Source of the DNA: a bacterium
GTDB taxonomy: Bacteria > Latescibacterota > UBA2968 > UBA8231
DNA length: 7,696 nucleotides
Assembly: GCA_027593305.1 (NCBI GenBank)
Contig: JAQCJA010000202.1
Coordinates: 1-7,696, forward strand
Direction of reading: 5' to 3'
Shown: in pieces, positions 1-5,816 of the stretch
Numbering within the stretch: position 1 is the first letter of the stretch
Layout: each line of letters starts with the position of its first letter
Translations under genes and position numbers: made by a program
Notes under the pieces: generated by a model
Database searches by the model: none
What the model saw: the letters and a program-made list of their open reading frames with translations, nothing else
What the model was told of the DNA's origin: nothing

Positions 1-322
1 ACCAAGCCGGGTTTTCCAACACATTCCGCTGGATCACTGGAGGCGTAATGCAGCCGTGATACCCCATACCGATAAAGGAGCGCCATGCCCCGTTTTCAGC
101 CGCCATGTGGCGCATCATCCCCAGCAACTCGTACTCCGTAACGGCCTCCGGCAGATCCAGAGGACGCTGCGTCCGGATGGCAGCCGGAACAGCCTTGTCC
201 ACCAATTCGTCGATGCTACCCAGGCCGAGGGTCCGCAGCATGGTGTCGACATCGGCCTCACGGGGGCCGATATGACGTTGGGAGAACTGATCCCCCGGTG
301 CGATACGCGCCTGTGTGGTCAA
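1..322 (-). CDS. gcvP: Glycine dehydrogenase (decarboxylating), P-protein of glycine cleavage system; N-terminal part only
   Basis: The P-protein is the PLP-dependent subunit of the glycine cleavage system. It decarboxylates glycine and passes the aminomethyl group to lipoyl-GcvH. The 107 visible residues contain the RHIGP motif near the N-terminus (about residues 15-19), then SFIGMGYHG and TPPVIQRNVLENPAW, which mark the N-terminal half of full-length P-proteins (about 950 residues). The split GcvPA form usually lacks RHIGP, so I infer the undivided type. The PLP lysine lies off the left edge. The start is TTG at 322-320: it overlaps the gcvT stop as TTGA, an AGGAGG lies 9 bases upstream (337-332), and the next in-frame ATG comes after the RHIGP motif. 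It is the last visible gene of the operon. Confidence 0.95.
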   Translation of the reverse strand, partial: MTTQARIAPGDQFSQRHIGPREADVDTMLRTLGLGSIDELVDKAVPAAIRTQRPLDLPEAVTEYELLGMMRHMAAENGAWRSFIGMGYHGCITPPVIQRNVLENPAW

Positions 323-1464
323 GTCCTGGTTCCTCCTTCTTCCGAGGTCTTCTTCTTGCCGCGTCGCTTCGCCCGTGACGGTACAAAAGGCAGGGCGACA
401 ACTTCTGCGGCAAGACTGCGTCCGCGAGAGGAGATCTCAAGCTGTTGCCCCGCCTCGGCGAGGCCTGTCTCAACGTAGGCCATGGCAATTCCGTGATTGA
501 GTACCGGGGAATGCGTCCCGCTGGTCACCTCGCCCACGGCCCGCCCCTCCTTCTGCACGATCTGATGGGCCCGCGGGATGCCCTTCGCCAGCAACCGCAA
601 CCCAACCAGGCGTCGCTCCACACCGGCTTGCCGCTGGTGGCGCAGGGCATCTCTCCCGGGAAACTCTGTGCCTTTGTCGAGGGCCAGGGTCCACCCGAGG
701 CCCGCTTCAAGGGGCGTCGTCTGTTCGCTCAGTTCGTTTCCATACAGGCACAAGCCAGCTTCGAGTCGAAGTGTGTCTCGTGCCGCAAGTCCAGCGGGCC
801 GCCCGCCACCTGCACACAGGTTGGTCCACAGATCCGCCACCGTCTGCGCCGGGCAGATGATTTCGAAACCGTCCTCACCCGTGTAGCCACTGCGACTTAC
901 CAGCAAGTCGCCATAGGCGGATGTGGTCCGCAGACAGCAAAAAAAACCCAGGTCCCGCGTCTCCGGGGAGACTGCGCCAGCAACCAGTGCCTCGGCGTCA
1001 GGTCCCTGCACAGCAATCATCGCTTCGCCGACGCTCTCGATGATGGTGACATCCGGCACGGCTGTGCGCAGTTGATGGGAGCGGATCCACGCCAGATCCA
1101 CGACAGACCGCGCCGCATTGATGACAAGCAGGTAGTGGTCGGCAGCAAGATGATATACGGCGAGATCGTCGACGGCTCCCCCGGCATCATTGCACAGGAC
1201 CGTATAGGCCATGCGCCCTGTCGTCAGCCGCTGGATGTCATAGGGCAACAGTCGGTCGAGGAACGTGGCAGCTCCTGCACCGCGCACCGAAACACGCCCC
1301 ATGTGGCTCACATCAAAGAGACCAACACTTTCACGAACGATTCGGTGTTCGACCTGGATGCCAGCAAACTGGACGGGCAGTTCCCAGCCGGCGAAGTCCA
1401 CGAGGCGAGCGCCCGCAAGCTGGTGCAGCGCGCGCAAGGGCGTGGAGCGAGGGCCTTCAGTCAT
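319..1464 (-). CDS. gcvT: Aminomethyltransferase (T-protein of glycine cleavage system)
   Basis: The T-protein takes the aminomethyl group from lipoyl-GcvH, releases ammonia and forms 5,10-methylenetetrahydrofolate. The product is 381 residues. Family landmarks in order: LVDFAGWELPVQFAG (21-35), GLFDVSHMG (48-56), NDAGGAVDDL (92-101) with the conserved catalytic Asp region, MIAVQGPDAEAL, SGYTGEDGFEI (192-202), AARDTLRLEAGLCLYGNEL (227-245) and TSGTHSPVLNHGIAMAYV. The ATG at 1464 overlaps the coaE stop as ATGA, and GGGAGGG lies 10 bases upstream. A longer frame from a TTG at 1485 is less likely. About 20 residues beyond the usual C-terminus form a basic tail (SRAKRRGKKK). A run of eight T (946-939) encodes the Phe-Phe near residue 174 and the frame stays intact. 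The gene is followed directly by gcvP, with no gcvH between. Confidence 0.96.
   Translation of the reverse strand: MTEGPRSTPLRALHQLAGARLVDFAGWELPVQFAGIQVEHRIVRESVGLFDVSHMGRVSVRGAGAATFLDRLLPYDIQRLTTGRMAYTVLCNDAGGAVDDLAVYHLAADHYLLVINAARSVVDLAWIRSHQLRTAVPDVTIIESVGEAMIAVQGPDAEALVAGAVSPETRDLGFFCCLRTTSAYGDLLVSRSGYTGEDGFEIICPAQTVADLWTNLCAGGGRPAGLAARDTLRLEAGLCLYGNELSEQTTPLEAGLGWTLALDKGTEFPGRDALRHQRQAGVERRLVGLRLLAKGIPRAHQIVQKEGRAVGEVTSGTHSPVLNHGIAMAYVETGLAEAGQQLEISSRGRSLAAEVVALPFVPSRAKRRGKKKTSEEGGTRT
332..337 (-). promoter_or_regulatory. Ribosome binding site of gcvP, inside the 3' end of gcvT
   Basis: AGGAGG on the minus strand lies 9 bases before the TTG start of gcvP. It is the strongest Shine-Dalgarno match in the operon and it decides the non-ATG start. 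It falls in the codons for the polar C-terminal tail of GcvT, so the tail's Lys/Glu/Gly-rich composition may partly reflect the need for a purine-rich site here (inference). Confidence 0.8.
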
Positions 1465-2075
1465 TCTCTTTCTGCCCTCCCGCAAGACAAAGTCCGACGC
1501 AGGTCCGACCAGATTTCCTCGGCCCTCGAGCGAAGTTCCAAGAGGGTGCCATTGTTGTCCACGAACTCCACATCCCCCGCGTATTCATGAATCCTGGTTT
1601 GTGCCGCGCGACGTTCATGAACCTCATCTGTGCCCAGGCCTCGGCTGTCAGCGACCCGCGATGCTGCAGTGTCCGCCTCAGTACTGACGACGAAGACACG
1701 CTCGAACCAGTGTTGGATACCCCACTCAAATACCAGAGGCGCGTCGAACACAGCGATGGCGCTGACAGTTTCGGCGTGGGCCAGCTCTGCCGCCAGGATC
1801 GGCTCCAGGCGCGGACGAATGATACCCTCAAGTTGGCGCCGCCCGCCGGTGCCCGTCAGGGCTCGGCGGGCCAGTGCGCGTCGATCAAGTGCGCCATTGG
1901 TGTCAATCAGGTCACTGCCGAAGGCGGCGACCAGGTCACGCCGTACCTCGGGATCCTCTTCGACAACCCGGCGAGCCAGCGCATCTGCGTCAACGAGGCT
2001 TGCACCCAGTTCCTGCAGCATGCGGGCAAGAGTTGATTTGCCGCTGCCCATATTGCCTGTAACGGCGACCCGCAT
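1461..2075 (-). CDS. coaE: Dephospho-CoA kinase
   Basis: This enzyme catalyses the last step of coenzyme A synthesis, ATP-dependent phosphorylation of the ribose 3'-hydroxyl of dephospho-CoA, in the cytoplasm. The 204-residue product has the Walker A P-loop GNMGSGKST (7-15), VDADALAR (28-35), DAPLVFEWG (111-119) matching the family's substrate-binding stretch, and the RRAAQTRI region (155-162). Its length is normal for the family (about 200). One departure: the usual IIHP stretch reads IIRP (85-88), so a generally conserved His is Arg. The ATG start has AGAGAGG 6 bases upstream. It lies 26 bases after hflC, and its stop overlaps the gcvT start, which implies translational coupling. Confidence 0.96.
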   Translation of the reverse strand: MRVAVTGNMGSGKSTLARMLQELGASLVDADALARRVVEEDPEVRRDLVAAFGSDLIDTNGALDRRALARRALTGTGGRRQLEGIIRPRLEPILAAELAHAETVSAIAVFDAPLVFEWGIQHWFERVFVVSTEADTAASRVADSRGLGTDEVHERRAAQTRIHEYAGDVEFVDNNGTLLELRSRAEEIWSDLRRTLSCGRAERE

Positions 2076-2101
2076 GTGTTGCCTCTCTGATCCGGCCTGG
2101 T

Positions 2102-2956
2102 TTACCGACCTTTCAGGAAACGAAAGAAGTCGGTATCGGCGGGCTGTACCAGGATCGTCTTCTCGTCGAGGGAGGTCTCATAGGCTTCGAGGGTACGCGT
2201 GAACTCGTAGAAGTCGGCGGCATTCCGGTACGCCGCTGCGTAGATACCCAGGGCTTCTGCATCTCCCTTTCCGCGTGTACCCTGCGCCTCTTCATAGGCC
2301 CTGGCCCGAATGCTGGTGGATTCCAGGTCTGTTTCGGCCCGGATCTTCAACGCCTGCTCTTCTCCTTCAGAGCGGTAGGCCTTGGCCTCCCGGGCACGTT
2401 CTGCGCGCATGCGATTGTAGACAGCCGCCTCGTTCTCCGGGGGCAGATCGGCGCGCTTCACACGCACATCGATGATCTCCAGGCCATAGACGCGGGCCGC
2501 ATCTGCTGCACGCATGGCGACCGTGTCCATGATGGCATCGCGATTCGTTGCAATGACTTCGGACAATTCGTGTTGGCCCAATTCCTTGCGCAGTTCGGAG
2601 AAGATGATGTCGTCGAGGCGCGCCAGAGCTTCGTCCTCCGTCCGCAGGGCCTGCATGAACAACAGGGCGTCGGCGATACGCCAGCGGGCGTAGTTGTCGA
2701 GCAGGAGAATCTTCTTGTCCTTGGTGTAAATCGGATCCGCATCGCTGTCGTAATCCAGCAGACGTTTGTCGAAAACTGTGATCTTCTGAATGGGGTCGGG
2801 AAGCTTGTAATACAGGCCTGGCTCGGTGATGACCACTTTGGGGTCACCGAACTGGGTGATGACAACCTGCTCGACCTCGTTCACGGTGAACAGCACGAGG
2901 TTGGCCGCGAAAATGGACAGGACGATGGCTGCAACGATACCGATGGCGGTTCGCAT
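2102..2956 (-). CDS. hflC: SPFH-domain membrane protein HflC (FtsH protease modulator)
   Basis: HflC forms a large inner-membrane complex with HflK that surrounds and regulates the ATP-dependent protease FtsH. The 284-residue product has an N-terminal signal anchor (about residues 4-24) followed by the SPFH/band 7 domain. Family stretches include VVITQFGDP, PGLYYKLPDPIQKI, FDKRLLDYD, DNYARWRI and VYGLEIIDVRVKRADLP. A charged, probably coiled-coil segment follows, rich in RAERAREAKAYR and KIRAE motifs. It is shorter than E. coli HflC (334 residues). The ATG start is supported by GGGGGGAG 7 bases upstream (2971-2964), and the gene begins 15 bases after the hflK stop. FtsH itself is not in the window. 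Confidence 0.95.
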   Translation of the reverse strand: MRTAIGIVAAIVLSIFAANLVLFTVNEVEQVVITQFGDPKVVITEPGLYYKLPDPIQKITVFDKRLLDYDSDADPIYTKDKKILLLDNYARWRIADALLFMQALRTEDEALARLDDIIFSELRKELGQHELSEVIATNRDAIMDTVAMRAADAARVYGLEIIDVRVKRADLPPENEAAVYNRMRAERAREAKAYRSEGEEQALKIRAETDLESTSIRARAYEEAQGTRGKGDAEALGIYAAAYRNAADFYEFTRTLEAYETSLDEKTILVQPADTDFFRFLKGR

Positions 2957-2971
2957 GGTCTGTCTCCCCCC

Positions 2972-3967
2972 TTAACGAGCCGGCGCCATGAGGCGCTCGA
3001 GGTTTATGAGGTTGACGACGCCCTTGCCATCGGCGTCGATGATGTACTTCTGAAACCTGGGTAAAACCCGTTCCATGGTTTCGATGTAAAGTCGCCGCTC
3101 CGTCACTTCAGGAGCCTTGATGTACTCTGCATACACTGCGCCAAAACGATCCGCGTCGCCCCGGGCGCGGCGCACGCGCTCCACGGTGTAGGCCTCAGCT
3201 TCCTTCAGCATCCGCTCGGCTTCTCCGCGAGCCTTGGGGATCACATCGTTCTGGTACCCGCGCGCCTCGTTCACCAGTCGCTCCCTGTCCTCCTTGGCGC
3301 TGGCGACATCCTTGAAGGCTGCATCCACCTGCTCGGGCGGGCCCACTTTCAGCAGTTGCACCGTTTCCACGGTGAGTCCGCATTGATAGAGATTGAACAG
3401 TTCCTGGAGCTTCTCCTGGATCTGTGTCTGCACCATCAACTTGCCTTCGGTGAGGACCTCATCAATGCCGTGGCGACCCACGACCTGACGCAGAGCCGCC
3501 TCGCAGGCGTCATGAATCAGCCCCTCCCCATTGCCCTCAAAAGTGCCGAGGCCGCGGACCTTGAACAGGGCATCGGTGACGCTGCTGACTCGGTACTGAA
3601 CAACCATCTCCACGTTGACGATGTTCTCGTCCCCCGTGAGCATGAGCGATTCATTCGGCCGCGACCGGTAGCGAGCCGGAGGGCCAGGATCGATCGTCTG
3701 GAAGCCGATTTCCTCGCGGTAGACCTTGGTGACGGAGCGAATAATGACCATCTCGATCGGCGAAGGCATGTGATAGTGCAGGCCGGGTTCGACGACGTCC
3801 TGCAATTTGCCGAACCGCAGAACGACCGCCTTTTCATCGGGATCGACCGTGTAGATGCCGGACAGGATCCAGAGAATGCCGAGTGCCCCCAGGACGAGGT
3901 ACGCAGTGCGCGGATTGAAACGCAATTGCTGGAGCGGATTTTTTGGAAAATCGAACTGTTGTGGCAT
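2972..3967 (-). CDS. hflK: SPFH-domain membrane protein HflK (FtsH protease modulator)
   Basis: HflK is the partner of HflC in the FtsH-regulating inner-membrane complex. The 331-residue product has a short cytoplasmic N-terminus of about 20 residues, one transmembrane anchor (about 22-40), then the SPFH domain: VVLRFGKLQDVVEPGLHYHMPSPIE (48-72), SLMLTGDENIVNVEM (107-121) and VVQYRV. The C-terminal half is helical and charged (KARGEAERMLKEAEAY), ending in the conserved ERRLYIETMERVLP (290-303). It lacks the long Gly-rich N-terminal segment and polar C-terminal tail of E. coli HflK (419 residues). The ATG start has AAGGA 9 bases upstream. The gap to the upstream sugar kinase gene is 36 bases. 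Confidence 0.95.
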   Translation of the reverse strand: MPQQFDFPKNPLQQLRFNPRTAYLVLGALGILWILSGIYTVDPDEKAVVLRFGKLQDVVEPGLHYHMPSPIEMVIIRSVTKVYREEIGFQTIDPGPPARYRSRPNESLMLTGDENIVNVEMVVQYRVSSVTDALFKVRGLGTFEGNGEGLIHDACEAALRQVVGRHGIDEVLTEGKLMVQTQIQEKLQELFNLYQCGLTVETVQLLKVGPPEQVDAAFKDVASAKEDRERLVNEARGYQNDVIPKARGEAERMLKEAEAYTVERVRRARGDADRFGAVYAEYIKAPEVTERRLYIETMERVLPRFQKYIIDADGKGVVNLINLERLMAPAR

Positions 3968-4003
3968 GTGCGTCGATCCTTCGGATGTCTGACTCCCACC
4001 CTC

Positions 4004-4969
4004 TCATTTCAAGGGCAGGCGGTTAAGCTCATCTATGCCGCTGATCTGGCAGTTGCATGCTGCAGCGCGGTTGGCTCGTTCCATTGCAGTCGACAGTCCC
4101 AGGCCCTGCACCTGCGCTGCCGTCATTGCTGCAAGAAACACGTCGCCACAGCCTGTTGTGTCGAGGATTTCGACACAATTCACTCGATGGGCCGGCTGAC
4201 GTTCATGGACAATAACTCCTTCTTCGTTCCTCCACGCGGCAACCGAACCGGCTGCCCCGCGGGTTATGACAATCGCTCGTGGCCCATGATCCAGAAGCCC
4301 TTCCGCCCACGTCAGCAGGGACGACGCGCAGCAGTTGCCTGAGCCGACGGTCTCGACTGGTGCACCAAGAATGCGCGCTTCTGCCTCATTCATCTGCACG
4401 ACATCTGCCGCTGCCAACCATTGGGTCACGTCTACTGAGGGGTCGGGAAAGCGGGTGCCATCGGCCTCCCGGCCCAGCGTCAGGCTGTGGAGGTCCATGA
4501 ACACTGGACCATTTACACTTCTACGCACCGTCGCCAGGTCGTTGCTGGTGATCTCAAATCCGGTGATGAAATTCACCACAAGCGCCTGCAGACGAGGCAG
4601 AAACGGCGCCAGTTCAGCAGGGGTCAGGGGTTCAACGCCACCATGGAGCACTTCCGACTTCTCGCCATTGGCACCGTAGGTAATGTGGCAGCGATACCCG
4701 GGCTGAGGAATCCCGATCAGGCCATCAAGTCGCAGTCCGGGAACCTGAGACAGACGCTCGCGAAGGCGAGGAACAAGCCCATCGTGAGCTTTTGCCAGAA
4801 GCCAGACCCGCACCGAACCAGCACCCAGATAACCAAGGGCACACGCGGTAAACAAGACGCCACCGAGACCGTGGTCGATGCGACCATCCGCTTGTTCGAT
4901 GGTATCCTCGTTGATGCTACCCAGGACACCGACGTCGATAACGGATGTTGCAGGAGAGATTCCGCTCAT
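4004..4969 (-). CDS. PfkB-family carbohydrate kinase (substrate unknown)
   Basis: This is a ribokinase-like small-molecule kinase of 321 residues. Visible landmarks: N-terminal strand VIDVGVLGSINEDTI (10-24), GLGGVLFTACALGYLGA (35-50) in the position of the substrate-binding Gly-Gly, VVQMNEAEA (190-198) matching the family's N-x-x-E region, AIVITRGAAGSVA (232-244), and the ATP-site signature DTTGCGDVF (270-278), in which Asp276 is the predicted catalytic base. The usual GAGD anion hole reads GCGD. Substrate cannot be predicted: sugars, nucleosides and related compounds are all possible. The ATG at 4969 is the only standard start in frame before an upstream stop, although no good Shine-Dalgarno is seen. 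It is the first gene of the operon, driven by the promoter at 4997-5025. Confidence 0.88.
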   Translation of the reverse strand: MSGISPATSVIDVGVLGSINEDTIEQADGRIDHGLGGVLFTACALGYLGAGSVRVWLLAKAHDGLVPRLRERLSQVPGLRLDGLIGIPQPGYRCHITYGANGEKSEVLHGGVEPLTPAELAPFLPRLQALVVNFITGFEITSNDLATVRRSVNGPVFMDLHSLTLGREADGTRFPDPSVDVTQWLAAADVVQMNEAEARILGAPVETVGSGNCCASSLLTWAEGLLDHGPRAIVITRGAAGSVAAWRNEEGVIVHERQPAHRVNCVEILDTTGCGDVFLAAMTAAQVQGLGLSTAMERANRAAACNCQISGIDELNRLPLK

Positions 4970-4996
4970 GGCAATACAGGGCTGCGAGACGGCGGC

Positions 4997-5025
4997 AATG
5001 TAACGGCCCTCGGAGAAGGTGTCAA
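4997..5025 (-). promoter_or_regulatory. Sigma70-type promoter for the PfkB kinase-hflKC-coaE-gcvTP operon
   Basis: On the minus strand a perfect -35 TTGACA (5025-5020) is followed by a 17-base spacer and the -10 TACATT (5002-4997, four of six consensus bases). The expected start is near 4990, giving a leader of about 20 bases before the ATG at 4969. Position and orientation fit the first gene of the operon. Called by eye. Confidence 0.6.
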
Positions 5026-5049
5026 AGCAGTGGCATCCCCGCCCATGCG

Positions 5050-5078
5050 TTGACAGTGATCGCAGCGGAGTTTATCCT
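5050..5078 (+). promoter_or_regulatory. Sigma70-type promoter for clpP, apparently leaderless
   Basis: A perfect -35 TTGACA (5050-5055), a 17-base spacer and the -10 TATCCT (5073-5078, four of six consensus bases) lie just before clpP. Transcription starting about 7-8 bases after the -10 would begin at 5085-5086, the A of the clpP ATG or its neighbour. That fits the absence of a well-spaced Shine-Dalgarno: the nearest GGAG is 15 bases from the ATG and lies inside the promoter spacer. Confidence 0.6.
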
Positions 5079-5085
5079 AAAAATC

Positions 5086-5691
5086 ATGGCTATCGTACCA
5101 ATGGTTATCGAGCAGACAGGTCGCGGAGAGCGGGCCTATGATATTTTCTCGCGACTGCTGAAGGAACGCATTGTGTTCGTTGGCTCTGTTGTCGATGACT
5201 CCGAGGCCAACCTTATCATCGCGCAGTTGCTGTTCCTCGCTTCCGAGGATCCCAAGAAGGACGTATCGCTCTACATCAACAGCCCAGGGGGCCTTATTAC
5301 GGCAGGGCTGGCGATCTATGACACGATGCAGCACATCCCTTGCGATGTTGCGACCCTGTGCATCGGGCAGGCGTACAGCATGTCCGCGATTCTGCTGGCC
5401 GGGGGCACGCGGGGCAAGAGGCACGCCCTGCCTCATTCACGTATCATGCTGCACCAGCCCTGGGGTGGGATTGGCGGACAGGCGTCCGATGTGGCGATTC
5501 ATGCGCGGGAAATCATGGAATGGCGTCGACGGCTGACGCAGGTTCTTGTGACGCACACCGGCAAGGACGCTGACGCGATCAACTCGGTTACCGATCGCAG
5601 CTATTTCCTCTCCCCCGATGAGGCTCTGGAATTCGGTTTGATCGATGACGTGCTGGAATCTGCGGCACCTCTGGGCAAACCCAGCACCTGA
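5086..5691 (+). CDS. clpP: ATP-dependent Clp protease proteolytic subunit, catalytic Asp replaced by Ser
   Basis: ClpP forms the barrel-shaped serine protease core that degrades proteins unfolded by ClpX or ClpA. The 201-residue product begins MAIVPMVIEQTGRGERAYDI, the usual mature N-terminus, and contains YINSPGG (63-69), the nucleophile motif GQAYSMSA (Ser98), MLHQPWGG (His123), IHAREI and the handle region. Where E. coli has the triad Asp171 in RDRFLS, this protein has Ser172 in DRSYFLS; the nearest Asp is Asp170. Otherwise it aligns without gaps and keeps a normal length. I chose the ATG at 5086 because the family N-terminus begins there and upstream in-frame codons overlap the promoter. 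The gene stands alone: no tig or clpX flanks it, so it may be one of several ClpP copies. It is convergent with the diguanylate cyclase gene. Confidence 0.95.
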   Translation: MAIVPMVIEQTGRGERAYDIFSRLLKERIVFVGSVVDDSEANLIIAQLLFLASEDPKKDVSLYINSPGGLITAGLAIYDTMQHIPCDVATLCIGQAYSMSAILLAGGTRGKRHALPHSRIMLHQPWGGIGGQASDVAIHAREIMEWRRRLTQVLVTHTGKDADAINSVTDRSYFLSPDEALEFGLIDDVLESAAPLGKPST

Positions 5692-5696
5692 GTCGT

Positions 5697-5729
5697 CGGC
5701 CCTGATCTCGCGGCCCTGATCTCGCGGCC
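5697..5729. repeat. 14-base tandem repeat, about 2.4 copies, after clpP
   Basis: The unit GGCCCTGATCTCGC occurs at 5698-5711 and again, perfectly, at 5712-5725, with a partial third copy GGCC at 5726-5729. It begins 6 bases after the clpP stop. An 8-base palindrome GCGGCCGC sits at its right end (5724-5731). It looks like a recent slippage duplication; no function is evident. Confidence 0.8.
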
Positions 5730-5780
5730 GCCGGAACTGCAGTTTCCGTACCACAACCCAACAACTCCGAAGCACAACCT

Positions 5781-5804
5781 GGTGAGGCCTTTTCTGGCCC
5801 CACC
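5781..5804 (-). terminator. Hairpin between convergent clpP and diguanylate cyclase genes, possible terminator
   Basis: Arms GGTGAGGCC (5781-5789) and GGCCCCACC (5796-5804) surround a 6-base loop. On the minus strand the single odd pair is a G-U wobble, so the 9-base stem is complete, and it begins 12 bases after the diguanylate cyclase stop. On the plus strand the same position is an A-C mismatch. No good U-run follows in either direction, so intrinsic termination would be weak. Confidence 0.4.
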
Positions 5805-5816
5805 TTTGATGGATGT

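Noticed and set aside
1465..1485. Upstream TTG start for gcvT adding seven residues
   Set aside because: The ATG at 1464 overlaps the coaE stop as ATGA, has a purine-rich site upstream and gives the typical GcvT N-terminus.
445..1590. A 381-codon open frame on the plus strand
   Set aside because: It lies antisense to gcvT and the 3' end of coaE, whose protein motifs are unmistakable, and its translation has no recognisable domain. Long antisense open frames are common in GC-rich coding DNA.
3356..4342. A 328-codon open frame on the plus strand
   Set aside because: It is antisense to hflK and the 3' end of the PfkB kinase gene, with no family features and no ribosome binding site noticed.
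4945..5085. In-frame upstream extension of ClpP (47 residues)
   Set aside because: The extra residues match no ClpP propeptide I know, overlap the PfkB kinase start and both promoters, and the family N-terminus begins at the ATG at 5086.
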